A DNA stretch of 64,000 nt, taken from NCBI GenBank assembly GCA_027625915.1, contig JANTQA010000010.1, positions 2,098,282 to 2,162,281 of the forward strand, in the 5' to 3' direction. The notes under the pieces were generated by a model, which was given only the letters and a program-made list of their open reading frames with translations, had not been told where the DNA came from and did not search any database. Within the stretch, counting starts at the first letter, position 1. Every line of letters begins with the position of its first letter. Source of the stretch: Anaeramoeba flamelloides (lineage: Eukaryota > Metamonada > Anaeramoebidae). Both the position numbers and the translations under genes were made by a program. Shown here piece by piece: positions 33,023-44,575 of this stretch.

Positions 33023-33940
33023 TATACTTTGTTTTGAAGAATTGAAAGATTGTTATTCACCATTACTCTTTTTTGATTTTAATAAATATTAGTCAATTTA
33101 GATAATTATAAATTAAATTTAGCTTTACCAATATTTCGATTATTGGTGATAACTCTTTATTTGTATGAATAATTGTATAAACTCTATTTTTTTACAACAT
33201 TCATATCTCAACTTCTGTAAATCCTTAATTTTTGAATTCCATTATGGTAATGTTTAAACTTTCAGAAACCAATTTCATTTTTACCTCTTGTTTATTGTCT
33301 ACTTCTTTGGTTATTTAATGTGTAGGCTTTCTCGAAAAAACAATCATAATGAAAATGTACCCTCAATATTCAAATTACCAAAAACAAATTATTTCCAAAA
33401 CAGGGTTACTTTACTTTCTTTTGCCTCAAATCGTCTTTACTTAATTCACAAAAATTAATACTGATAAAATATTTGATCCTAAAAGTTGATTTCAGTCACT
33501 AACTCCAAGAAACTGAAGAATATTCGATCAATATCCCAAAAAAAAAAGCATAAAAACGATTATTGTTCAACCCTAGACTCAATTTACAAAGTTTAAATAG
33601 CCAGGCATCCAGACTTAAAAACTTTGAGAGTTTAAATTTTGATTACGTTGTTTCAACTGTTTCTTGGGAAAGAAAAAGAAAATTGGTTGCAATTACAACA
33701 CACAAATCGCGTTTACGTAATTTAAAACAAAATTGAAATATCGGATTCCCAATTGAAATTACCAACTTAGTCTTTCAGGTAACCTTTCAGAATTAGATCT
33801 ATTTAGCCTTCATAACAAAGAAGAGAATTTATTCTTTAAAGCAAGATGTCTCCATTATAACTTTCATTTTTTTTACAAATTCACTTTCATCAAATACTTT
33901 TTTTTAAATTCTCTTGGATTTTTTTTTTTTTTTTTTTTTA

Positions 33941-34088
33941 ATTTTTTCTTTTTCTTATTGATCTTTACTTTTTTTCTTTTTTGTAATAAATTGTGCCTAT
34001 GATGAGTTAAGATTAGTCTTTCTGAAAAAAATATGAAGATAAATCACCCTATTACTGAGGACACAAACATAATATTACAAAAGATTTT
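33941..34088 (+). repeat. Internal source of a segment repeated in the terminal array
   Basis: Apart from homopolymer length and a few short differences, this ~148 bp matches 62310-62458, for example TTAAGATTAGTCTTTCTG and ACACAAACATAATATTACAA. Here it sits in ordinary AT-rich sequence with no borders of its own. Confidence 0.8.
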
Positions 34089-34334
34089 GAATTGTTTTTC
34101 TTTTTTCTTCTTTACCTACTTTTTGTCTTATTCTTTTTTTTTTTACTTTGTGATCATTAGTTGTTCACCAAACATTAAGAGTGAGTGTATTGTGTTGTAA
34201 AGAATACTCCAAGAATATGAATCAAATTGTTTATTCAAAATAATTACGTAATACTGATAAATTCTAATAAATATCAAAAAATTTTTAACTCAATTTCCAA
34301 TTTAGATAAATCTTTGAACTTTCCACTTCTCAAA

Positions 34335-34500
34335 CAGTCCAGGACAAAGAAAATTTTGAAGAACAACTAATTTTAGAGAGTTTCTTAACACTTGAGCACA
34401 TAAAATGCTTTATTCAAATCTTGAGCATAATAATTTCAATAAGGAAAATCAAGTAAAAATTTCCAAAAATAAATTGGAATTTATCAGTAATCAAAAAACA
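34335..34500 (+). repeat. Dispersed repeat, partner of 5400-5560
   Basis: A close match to the interior of the family C element at 5269-5732, including AAGAAAATTTTGAAGAACAA and AGTTTCTTAACACTTGA. Confidence 0.65.
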
Positions 34501-35164
34501 AAATTTTCTAATTAGGAAATATTTTTCTTCTTAAATATTGGATTCTTTTTTGTTTTAAACTTTGTTTTGGCACCTATATTTCGTTATAGTAATTCTTCAG
34601 GTCAATTAGGTTGTTCTCTCATTTAACATTTAAATACTCCAAATCTCAAACTAATCTATTCCAGTGAATATTGTTAATTACACAATAAAAGGATTCAAAT
34701 TTTCAATCTGTCGTTTTCCAAAAAAAGAATAGAAAATAAAACCACAAAGTTACAATTCTAAAAGGGAAATTGACAATACAACAACCTCTTTTCAGAATTA
34801 AATAATTTAAATGTTACTTGGTTTTTACAAACTTTTTTGGATTTTTTTAAGGGTCTAGTCATTTACCATGAAAATGCACCATACTCAAGGGGTGACCTGA
34901 GACCAAAAAGGGTATTGTGAAATAGCCCTTCTTTTGGTTTACAAAAATCAAATAACAAAAAAAAATTCATTGGATCTCTTTGATAAAAAATTCAACCAAG
35001 AAAAAGAGTTCTCAATTTCAAAAAATCAAAAATTTAAAAAAAAATAATCCATCTTTTCTCATTTTCTTTTTCAAAAGGTTTAAATTTCTTTAATGTATAA
35101 CAAATTGATTTCTTAAAGTGCACAATCAATTTAATTGGATTTGATCTGATTTTTGGTTATTTTG

Positions 35165-35470
35165 TAACCTTCCAAATTTGACCAAGTAAGGATTATGTAA
35201 TATTCTTACGATAAAAATAACTCATTTGAGAAATGGTAAAAAAAGAAAAAAAAAATCAAAGAGATCTCAAAAAGCCCGAAAGAGAGACACTTCAAAACTG
35301 ACAAAGTTGTTTTCAAAATTGTATATTTTAACCATTCTAATTGGAAATTGAGTTACCCTCTTTGGCGCTTTTTTCTAAAAATTTTCTCATTTTTGGTTGT
35401 TGATTTTTGGAGTTTGATAGTACATCATAGGTTGGTTGGTTTTTGATTGGCATTAGGTCCTAATTAAAAA
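35165..35470 (+). repeat. Dispersed repeat E, copy 2
   Basis: Colinear with 8400-8660; see that entry for shared blocks. Confidence 0.55.
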
Positions 35471-35687
35471 GTACTAAAAAGTTTTTTTCCATTTCAGAAA
35501 AAAAAAATTAACTATAATGACTCTACTCTTAAGTTTAAACTTATAAAAAATAAAAATTAAAACGCAATTTTATAAAAATAGTAGAATTTTTATTTTTACT
35601 ACGCTATTTTATTACCTTTTAACCAGTTAAAAATGAAATATTTGATTGTTTTTTTTTTTTTTTTTTGAATTAACCAAGATAAGATTA

Positions 35688-35782
35688 CAGATGTTCCAAG
35701 GCTACCGTGAATTTTTATATGAATCAAATTTTGATGCTGATATAGATTTTTAAAAAAATTCACGGTATCCTTGGAAAGACTG
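35688..35782. mobile_element. 95 bp hairpin MITE
   Basis: TA flanks an element starting CAGATGTTCCAAGGCTACCG and ending with the inverted counterpart CGGTATCCTTGGAAAGACTG. The arms are about 31 bp with few mismatches, around a ~32 bp loop. TA plus CAG...CTG ends suit a miniature Tc1/mariner derivative. The 35599-35808 frame crosses it and is spurious. Confidence 0.7.
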
Positions 35783-37807
35783 TAATTCAAAAGAAGGGAA
35801 ATAACCAAATTCGTGATAGAATTGATAGATCATAAATTATATAATTGAACATACAAGAAATTTTACAAAAAAAGAAAATATATTTGACGTTTAGTAATTA
35901 AAAATTTGAACTTTTTATACATAAATTCACAATTTAATTGAAAAATTACAAATATTCATTAAATAATTTGATTTACATGTAAATATTTTTGATTTTAAAA
36001 GAGATTACATTATCTCACTTTTATTAATGTTTGTTTGTTATTTCTAACACCGTGTTTTTTTTTTTTCAATTTGACCCTTTTCAAGAAAAAAAATAAAAAA
36101 AAGAAATAATAAAAAAAAGTTTTAAAAATGATCATATCAAAAATATGGAATTTTTTTCAGATATTAATTTAGGATAGTATGAAAGAATTGTTTTAACTTG
36201 TTAATTAATTTTTGTATCAATTGCTAAAATAGTATTAATTTCTATTTATTCGTCTATTTTTCTAATTTAATTCCTTATTGTTTCTGTAAACAAAAATTAT
36301 CAATTTAAATACTAAATTAATTTGTAAACAAACAATTTACAAAAAAGTTAACACCTTTCTCTTTTAATCTTCAAAATATTTCTTTCAACAATAATTTGAA
36401 AAAATCAATTAGGGATATCATTATATCAATAAAAAAGATTATGTTTTATTATCATTTGTTTTCTAAAAAGTATTTAATTTCCAAAATAAAACTATGATAT
36501 CAAAACCTAGGTTCTGTCGGGTTTTTTATTTTTAAAAATATATTTCATTATATTAAAATGCATATATTAAAAATAGAAATCTCAAGAAAGTTATTTTATA
36601 AAGAAAGATAAATGGATTTAAAAAGAATCCAGAAAATAGTTTAAAATGAAAAATATAATAATAAAAATACAACACTTTTTAAAAAACTTCATGGACCACT
36701 TTTTAATAATTAATATACATTTAATATAATTTGGTAAAACAATAATGAATATATAACAAGGGTTTATAAGAAGCAAAAGGTATAAGTTAAAAAAAAAAAA
36801 AAAAAACAATGGTAAAGTTAAATTAAGAATATCCGATAATCACATCCAAAGTACTTTTGTTTAATTTAAGAATAATTTAGTAATGTATTTTGAATTAAAG
36901 TTAAGAGGTTAATTGATTAATTATTCTAATTCCCATTTATTTATTTATTGTGAGCAAAGGGTAATCAAAGAAAATTTACTAAATAAAAAAGAGAAGAATA
37001 AAAATAATTACAATATTAAAATAAAAAAATATTATATCATTAACATGACCAAATTAAAAATTATCCACATCCTGAAATAGGAGGAGTAAAAACACCATAG
37101 AAAGATTATTAATAAATAAAGATTCCACAAATCCTGATTAATAAATTGGTATTCCACGACTCCGAAAAATGGAGCACTATGTACCCGAATTCGTATATTT
37201 TTTTTACTATTTTAGGAATTTTTTATTTTCAATTTTTTTATTTTCATTTTTTCTTTATTACCTTAAGTTTTCTAACCATAAGAGCTTTGATGAAAAATTC
37301 TCGACAAGAACAATAAATTTCGTAATTTTGATTAGCCAGATTAAGGAGTTTTTGAGTATTTTTCCAAAATTATTCTAATTCCTTTCCTTTTTATTTTTTT
37401 TGATCCAAAGTATAATCCCCCCTTTAAATTATAGAATAAGACATATCCACCAGAAGTTAACATTTTCACTTTTTATTGAATTTTAAATTGAATCAGAAAA
37501 CAAAAATTTTTCCTTTAGCTCTTGGAGCAAGTTGATTTTTAAAAGTTTAAATTGTACTTCTTAAAAACAATTTATTAATTTTTTTTCAAACATAAAATAA
37601 AATATCAAAAAAGAATGTTGAGATACGAACACAACGTAAACCATTTAACATTTCCCAAGGTAGATTAGACAATTCAACGTAATCATTATATTTTTGTATT
37701 TTAATTTGATCTGTGTTTAAAAAAATGTAATAAATTATTTGACAACAATTATTTTGTGGATTAAATAATACGAAGACCAGACAAAGTGAAAAAATGCTTT
37801 TTTTCTA

Positions 37808-38671
37808 ACCATTGTGAAAAAAATTTGAATGATTAAAAAAAATAGGGTAAGTCGAAATTTTCTTTTTGTTTTTTAAATAGTAATATTGGCAAAATGATAT
37901 TTGATTAAGTTATCATTTTATGAACCAATCTTACATTTAAGAAAAAACAAATTCACTATCAATTATAATTTTCAGAAAAAATATTATTTGGTTGCATTTT
38001 AACCTTTTGGAATTACTGTGGAACTCCAAAAATTCAAAAATTTATTTTTAATTGTCAACTTTACTTAAAATAAGAGAACTATTTATTAGGAAATATTAAA
38101 ATCTATCAATTTAATTGGATATTTATCATTGTTAGATATCGCGAATTTATCATGGTTCATCTTAAATACCCTTATAAACCAAAGTGAATCAAATAATCTC
38201 CTAAAAAATAGATATTTTTTCAAAAGATATTGATTTTCACTAATGTTTTAAAATCAAAACTTCAAAATAACAAAATATTAAGATTTCAGAAACCATTTAA
38301 ATTCTAAAAAACTTAATAGAATAAACCTTAATTTAAAACGATTATTCATTTTCGGTCTTCCCAAACAATCACTAGCTTGATCTTGGAATGTAATATAAAA
38401 AATTAATATTTTTAGTTAAGTATGAAATTATAATTCAATTTTTGTATTTTAAGCTTTCCAAAGCAATTCGAAAGGGTTGAAATGTAACCAAATAATATTT
38501 TTTCTGAAAAGTATAATTGATAGTGAATTTGTTTTTTCTTAAATGTAAGATTACTTCATAAAATGATAACTTGATCAAAAATCATTTTGCCAATATTTAC
38601 TATTTAAAAAACGAAAACAAATTTGTGACTTAACCAATTTTTTTTAATGATTCAAATTTTTTTCACAATGA
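37808..38671. mobile_element. Foldback MITE family A, copy 3, inverted (~864 bp)
   Basis: It has the same ends (ACCATTGTGAAAAAAATTT, CACAATGAT). The central part runs in reverse complement compared with copies 1 and 2 (for example AAACCTTAATTTAAAACG, TTTTCGGTCTTCCCAAACAA). It is more diverged than copies 1 and 2 are from each other, so it is probably older. Confidence 0.8.
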
Positions 38672-38954
38672 TAATCTTCTTGGAAAATGTAAAAAATGCA
38701 AAATTTTGACTTTCTAGTAGCTGCTCCCTTAGAAAGATCCATACAAAATTTTAATTCTTAAATATTTTATGTCTTGTTTAAATTATCAATTTCCCTTTTA
38801 GAATTCGGAACTTTTGATGATTTAATTTAACTCTTACCGTTTTGGAAAAAAAGTGAAACAGGAAAAAAAGTTAAACAAGGTTTTTCTTTGGTAACATTAC
38901 TGAAAATGAAAAGTAAAATCAATAAAAAGAAGAAACGAATTAATTTTTAATAAT

Positions 38955-39183
38955 AATCCATTACATTATTTTCAATCAATCCAACAAATACAATTTAAAT
39001 CTACTTTCTTATCAAAATTGTCAGTGTGGTTTTGAAGATCTCAAAAATAGTCAATTGTTTATACAAATTTTTAATAATTGAGCAATCAAAGAAAAACTCG
39101 AACCAAAAGATGTATTAAAAAACTGTTATTGGGCTGAGTACTTCATTTTGTCTTTAATTTATTTATTTATTCTTTTTTTGATT
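38955..39183 (+). repeat. Dispersed repeat D, copy 2
   Basis: Colinear with 9121-9350 (CAACAAATACAATTTAAATC, GTGTGGTTTTGAAGATCTCA). It is followed by a family C fragment, as at 9350. Confidence 0.6.
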
Positions 39184-39345
39184 GATCTTAATTTTCATTT
39201 TCAGGTTCTATTAAGGTTCCCAATGAAAAACGTGTTTTGCTTTTTATCCTTTTTGAATTTTTTTTTGCACAATGGTTATATTGTTTTTTTTTGTAAAGCT
39301 GAATGAAAATTTTGTTCCTTTTATTTTTCAATCATAACAAGCCAA
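39183..39345. mobile_element. Foldback family C, fragment
   Basis: A right arm is present (AAGCTGAATGAAAATTTTGT to TTTTCAATCATAACAAG). The left arm is reduced to TTGATCTTAATTTTCATTTT. Confidence 0.4.
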
Positions 39346-39966
39346 AAGTTTTTTTTTTGAATAAGCCAAAAATCATTATTTAAAAAAATTCTAGTTAATT
39401 TTGTTTGGTGTACTTAAGCAATTTTGTTAAAAAAAACAGGTCTATTGTTTTTCTTGTTACAAGTTTAATTTGAAATTAGTGATTTCTTTCTTTTCAGCGA
39501 GAACTAATTTGAAATAAATTTTTGAGGAATAAGGATTTGGTGTAAGTGTTTTCTTTCTTGTTTGTCTGTTTTTTTTTCAGTTCAATTTGAAATAAAAGAT
39601 CTTTTTTTAGAGATCAATTTTAATTAAGATCCCTTTTTTCACTTTTTTTTTTTTTTTTTTTTTTTTTTTGATTTACAAGGTGACAATTTATGTTTGGATT
39701 TTCATATTAAGAATTGGAAAGAAATACAAACTGTAAGAAAAACAAAAGTTTGTTTTTCAAGGTTTTTTTTTATTGATTCTTTTTTCTCTTTTTCCTTTGT
39801 TTTCAAAAGCAAAAGTTTTTTTTTGTTTACCAAGAAGAAATGTTGTTTTCTTGTGTTGTTTTTTGTTCCATTCAACAATCTTTCAAAAATTGTTTGCCAA
39901 TAAATCTTTGTGATCTTTTTGCGTTTTTTTTTTTATTTGAAAAGAACAAAAACAGCTTTTTTTTAT

Positions 39967-40260
39967 TTAATTTTTTAAATAATTTTTCATGTGTTCAATT
40001 CGGTAATCTGTTTTTTTTTTTAATTCTTCAAGTTCAGTAACACGTTCCTGTAATCTATTTTTTTCTTGGAGTTGTGTTTCAATTTCTATACGTTCTTCTG
40101 TATCAAGTTTGTTGAGTGCTCTTTCTAAAATTTGATCTTTATTTGTTTCAAGTTCTTTATTTATATTTTCGGTAACAACTGTTGTTCGAAGTCTTGATTC
40201 AAGAATGATTAAACGGTTAGTTAAATCTTTAATTGTTTTTTTAAGTTGTTCTTCGGTCAT
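39967..40260 (-). CDS. Small coiled-coil protein, 97 residues, unknown function
   Basis: The frame starts MTEEQLKKTIKDLTNRLIIL and ends ...IEHMKNYLKN then TAA. Nearly the whole length is predicted helix with heptad-like spacing and many Glu/Lys/Arg, for example ERIEIETQLQEKNRLQERVT. The codon content is clearly richer and more protein-like than the AT-driven random frames around it. The size and all-helical nature resemble small subunits of coiled-coil complexes, such as prefoldin or BLOC/HAUS-type proteins, but no family was recognised. No intron is needed. A further 5' exon cannot be excluded. Confidence 0.7.
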   Translation of the reverse strand: MTEEQLKKTIKDLTNRLIILESRLRTTVVTENINKELETNKDQILERALNKLDTEERIEIETQLQEKNRLQERVTELEELKKKTDYRIEHMKNYLKN

Positions 40261-40396
40261 CTTTGGACAATGTTTAAGAAATCTATCTTTTGGAGAGATA
40301 ATGAAAAAATGTTCTTATATTAAATTATTTTTCATATTTTTTTTTTAAGGCTAAAGTAACTAGCCTTCATTTTTGATGTACTTAAAGGGTGGGTTA

Positions 40397-40632
40397 CTGT
40401 TTGTTCTCCAATAAAGGTAAAAAAATATTCATCTAGCTTACAAAAAAAGATTTTCAATATCTGGAAAATCCTGGAACTTTTTAATTTTGAATTCGGAAAA
40501 AAAGCTAAAATTATTTATTTGACTTTTTAATATTGGGAGTTTTGATGTTCTGTATTAATACTTGAGAGGTGTTTTTTTTTTTTTTGGAAAACTGAATGAA
40601 AATTTTGATCTTTTTATTGTGAAATTAACAGT
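40397..40632. mobile_element. Foldback MITE family C, copy 4
   Basis: TA precedes CTGTTTGTTCTCCAATAAAG (left arm, continuing to TTCATCTAGCTTAC). The right arm is GAAAACTGAATGAAAATTTT through GTGAAATTAACAG. The centre shares AGCTAAAATTATTTATTTGA and GTTTTGATG with the 26247 copy. Confidence 0.6.
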
Positions 40633-41144
40633 TCACTTTACAAATAATCTTGAATTTAACTCTTCTTTTGATTGGAATAATTAAAAATTATTACGACACC
40701 AGGACTTTACTGACATTTGAATGAGAAATGGTATTAAATTTTCATTTCTTTTAACATATTTTTCTTATTAACAGAGTTTTCAAAAGAAATAATTTGTAAT
40801 TTGTAGCTCATTTTGAAAAAGTAAACGGAAAATGAAGTAAAAATTTTTCACTATTAGCATTTACATTCCATGATCTTTAAAGTACGCACTAGAAGATCTC
40901 ATTTAAGGTACAAAAAATCAAGATAAGTCTCAAAAAATACAACAATAAGGCCAAAAAATGATTGATAATTATATCATAAACCCCCCCTTTTATGACTCAA
41001 AGAAGAATCCACAAAAAAATTATTAGCCTCTGTTTAAAAGATAAAAATTTTCAACATTATTTTTCAGGAGGAATCGTACTAAAAATAAAAAGTTAAATCA
41101 ATTAGAAGAAGAGATATGTTAAATTCAAAGAATATTCCATTATA

Positions 41145-41430
41145 TTATTATCCAATAAACCTTTCCTTATAATTTAAACCTTCTGGATTATTGAAATTGT
41201 TTGTGTGGATTTGTAGTTCACTTTAATTTTCAAATTTTTTTTATCAAATACTAGGTATAGTCTTTGAATATCTTAAAAATAGCAATTTTTTCAACAAAAA
41301 ATTTAGATCAAAGAAACCAGAATGACCAAAAAATAATATTAGTACATTTTTTTACTCTTATCTCTCTATTTTCTCTTTAATAATTGATTGTTTCTTAGAT
41401 TAATTGATCACAATTTTCATTTACATTAAT
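41145..41430 (+). repeat. Dispersed repeat D, weak copy 3
   Basis: Ordered matches to 38955-39183 (TTGTTTGTGTGGATTTG, AAATAGCAATTTTTTCAACA, ATCAAAGAAACCAGAA), broken by insertions. Confidence 0.4.
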
Positions 41431-43705
41431 TTTTACCAAATTAAAAATCCAGTTGAATTTTTTTTCCCGTTTGGGTTTTTTGTGTAAATGATTATCTTCT
41501 AGAATGGTTTCTTCAAAAAAAAACTTTTATTTTGTCAATCATTTGATGAAATGAAATTTAAATTAAAGGGTTAACACACCTTTCAATGTTAAATATTCTA
41601 AAGTTTTAAAAACAAAAATTATTATTTTTTTAAAAAAATAAGGCTTTTTTTATTCTGGTTTTCTAATTCTAAAATGTTAAATTTTCTTTCTTTTAGAGTG
41701 AATCATTTTCTTTTATTACACTATCAATTTAATTTGATTTCATTTAGTTTGAAAATTTTCAATAATTCTCCATATTTTCAAAGTAATTTTTTTATTACAT
41801 TCTCCCTCCCAACTCATATAAAATTAAAAATCAAAAAAAAATCTTTGAGATATCAAAAAAAAAAAAAAAAGAAGAAAAATTATTAAATATAAGTCCTGTT
41901 TGTTTCAAATATTATAAATAGCGATTTATATCATTTTCATAAAAATTGAAGAAATCATGCAAACTTGAAATATTGATATCATAATTAAGAAAAAAAATTA
42001 AATTTTACTTTTTGGATATCATATTAATTTTTGTTACAATTTAATCTACAAGATAGTACTTTTAATATAACTTTTTTTTTCAATTCAAATTTTTTTTTAA
42101 AAAGTCAATAAATAATTCTCACAAAGGTAAAAATCTTTTTTTTCAAGATGATGGGATAAAGTAAATACATATATTATTTAATTTTGGATTAATTGTTTAT
42201 TCAGACGAAAATTTTCAAAATATTACTTATAAAATTTTCAAAAAAATATTCAAACTAACAATTATTTCATTAGTTATACTACTAAATAATTCTAATAAAC
42301 TGTTTCAATCATTTCTAAATAATCCAAAATTTGCTATTTTTATTTTATTCTTTTACAAATAGGGGGTTTAATGACAATAATATTTTTAGGCAAAATTATA
42401 TTACATATAGTTGGTCCTAATATCACTAATTTCTTATTTTATCACAAATAATAAAAATTTACTGGAATTTAAGAATTATTACCTAAAAATAACTTTATAA
42501 ACTCAAAATTTTAAAAGATAATTTTATTCTATTTTATTAAAAGATAAATAATAAAGTATAATTTTTATAATTTTAGATCTTTTTAATTTTTATTGACTTT
42601 TAATTCATTTTCTTAGAATATATTAAAATAAATTTTTTTTCTCAATTAATAACACTTTTTTAAAATTTATTTGGAATTTATCTATTATATAGCATTTTTA
42701 ATATTATACAAATATTTTAGATTATCAGCAAAAAAACAAAATCAAATGATGATAACCTACATTATTGGGATTAGATAAATCAATCAATTGATTTGTCAAA
42801 TTGTTAAAAAAAATCTAATATTGCTGATAATCCCTCATATTTACGAAAAAATAAATTTTCATTTTTTCTTTCTATATTATTATTTTTTAATGAATATCCA
42901 AATTTTAATATTAATCTAAAGTATGTCGAATTTTTAATAAAAATAAAATTTCTTAATACTGTTTTTTTTTTTTTTTTGATTTAAAACTGATATATTAAAA
43001 AAAACAAATAATGGGAAAAACTATTGAAATGTAGTAACTAAAATATTCTATTCTTTTTTTACGATCTACCAAAGTTTTATTTATGATAAAAAAAAATTGG
43101 ACTCACTAGATATCAATAAGATTCATATAAATAAATTTAATATAATTAATAACGAAGAAATAAGGTTTTAAAATCAATTTTAGGAATAAATTCTATTGTA
43201 TCGGAAAATTAAAAAATATTTTTAAATAAAAAAATTTTGAAAAATTTTCTATTTTTGGAAATTTTCAATAAAAAAAAATATTTATTAATTTCACAAAAAT
43301 AGTAATAATGACGAAATATTTTAAACAAAATCAATTAATATATTTGAAAGATTTTAAAAATTCAAGATCTAGCATCGTAAGTTGGTTTAATGGTAAGTAG
43401 AGTTTGGAAACATGTGTTCCTATTTTAAAATTGCATAACCTAAAAAAAAAAAAAAAAGTTGGTTAAATTTCCAAGATGTGTTAAAGCTCTTATAAAAATG
43501 TTGGTGCCACCACAGTAATTAAAAAAAAAATAATTTTATCTCAAAGTTTTATAAGAGTTGGTTAAAATCAATAAAATTTTTCATTTTTTATTAATTTCCC
43601 AAGATCTAAATGTATTTTCACTGAATTATAATCAGCGATTTTTGAATAAAACCAGCTGAGCCTTTTTTATTTCATCCAACCAGAAAACTTCTCTCAAAGT
43701 AGCTA

Positions 43706-43932
43706 CTATTTGTTGCAAAATAAATTGAAAAAAATTTTCATTCAGCCTTACAAAAAAAGGTTAAATTGAAAAATCAATGGAAAATTTCAAATTTTTAAAT
43801 CTATAGAAACAGTAATTTATTAATTTTTTCCTTTTTGAATTGAGGACTTTGGTGATTTGTTTTAATTCTTGGAATGTGATTATTTTGGCAAGCTGAATTA
43901 AAAATAACATCTGTTTTATTTTACAATTAACT
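43706..43932. mobile_element. Foldback MITE family C, copy 5
   Basis: TA precedes CTATTTGTTGCAAAATAAAT (left arm, to TTTTCATTCAGCCTTAC). The right arm runs from CAAGCTGAATTAAAAATAAC to TTTTACAATTAAC. The centre shares ATTGAGGACTTTGGTGATTT with the family. Confidence 0.65.
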
Positions 43933-44575
43933 TTTTTTTGAAAAATTTACTATACCACAGATCAAACAAACCATAAACAAAAAAAATTTTAGTTTTTCTA
44001 CCTTATTCTTATGAAATAATTATTTTCGACAACAAAAGAACATCACAAGACATTCTTTGACAAAAACGTTTAATGAATAAAAACAGTGATAATAGTCATC
44101 AAAAATAGTTCCGATTCTTTCCAACATTAAAAAATTTCCAAAAACAACAAAATAGTGAACTTATGCCTTTGTCAAAAATCAAAAAAATTAAAATAAAATC
44201 CAATTGCAAAAGTCTTCAAATCCAAAAAAAGTAATATAATTATATAAATTCAAAAATTCAAGAAATCAATATTTCTCATATTTAAAAACCTTTTTCATTC
44301 AAAAGAGTTTGTGAATATCAACTTTCTTTTTCATTTTTTCTCCTTTATTTTCTTTTTTTGATTGTGATTTTAATAACTTTTTTTTGTTTTGCAAAAAAAA
44401 CCACTATCTTTCTTTTTTTCTCCTTTAACATTTTCAATACAAATTGGAATTAGGCTCTATAAGCTTTAATTATTAAAAATTTTTTTTTTAATAACCAACT
44501 CAAAATAAAATAAAAAAAAAAAATCTTTTTCTTTTTAAATTCTCCATAAAAAAATAAACAAAATTTCCACACACA

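Larger units (their letters stand above)
27892..39966. other. 12 kb gene-free AT-rich stretch rich in inverted-repeat elements
   Basis: No gene was supported. It contains a ~1.8 kb element (28097), a 460 bp element (32563), a 95 bp hairpin element (35688), a family A foldback (37808), and dispersed repeats at 34335-34500, 35165-35470 and 38955-39183. Family C fragments lie near 34675-34730, 38780-38840 and 39183-39345. The segment 33941-34088 recurs inside the terminal GC-rich array. The rest is unremarkable AT-rich sequence. Confidence 0.5.
40261..44575. other. 4.3 kb gene-free AT-rich stretch
   Basis: It holds family C foldbacks at 40397 and 43706 and a third, weak copy of repeat D at 41145-41430. 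A tRNA-like string near 43372-43440 was examined and rejected. Otherwise AT-rich without recognised features. Confidence 0.5.

Noticed and set aside
40347-40367. 7 bp stem-loop AAGGCTA...TAGCCTT
   Set aside because: Too short to mean anything in 64 kb, without a conserved context.
43372-43440. tRNA-like string beginning GCATCGTAAGTTGGTTTAAT
   Set aside because: It has an A-box-like part (GGTTTAATGGTAAG) but no B box (GGTTCRANNCC) and no acceptor stem that closes.
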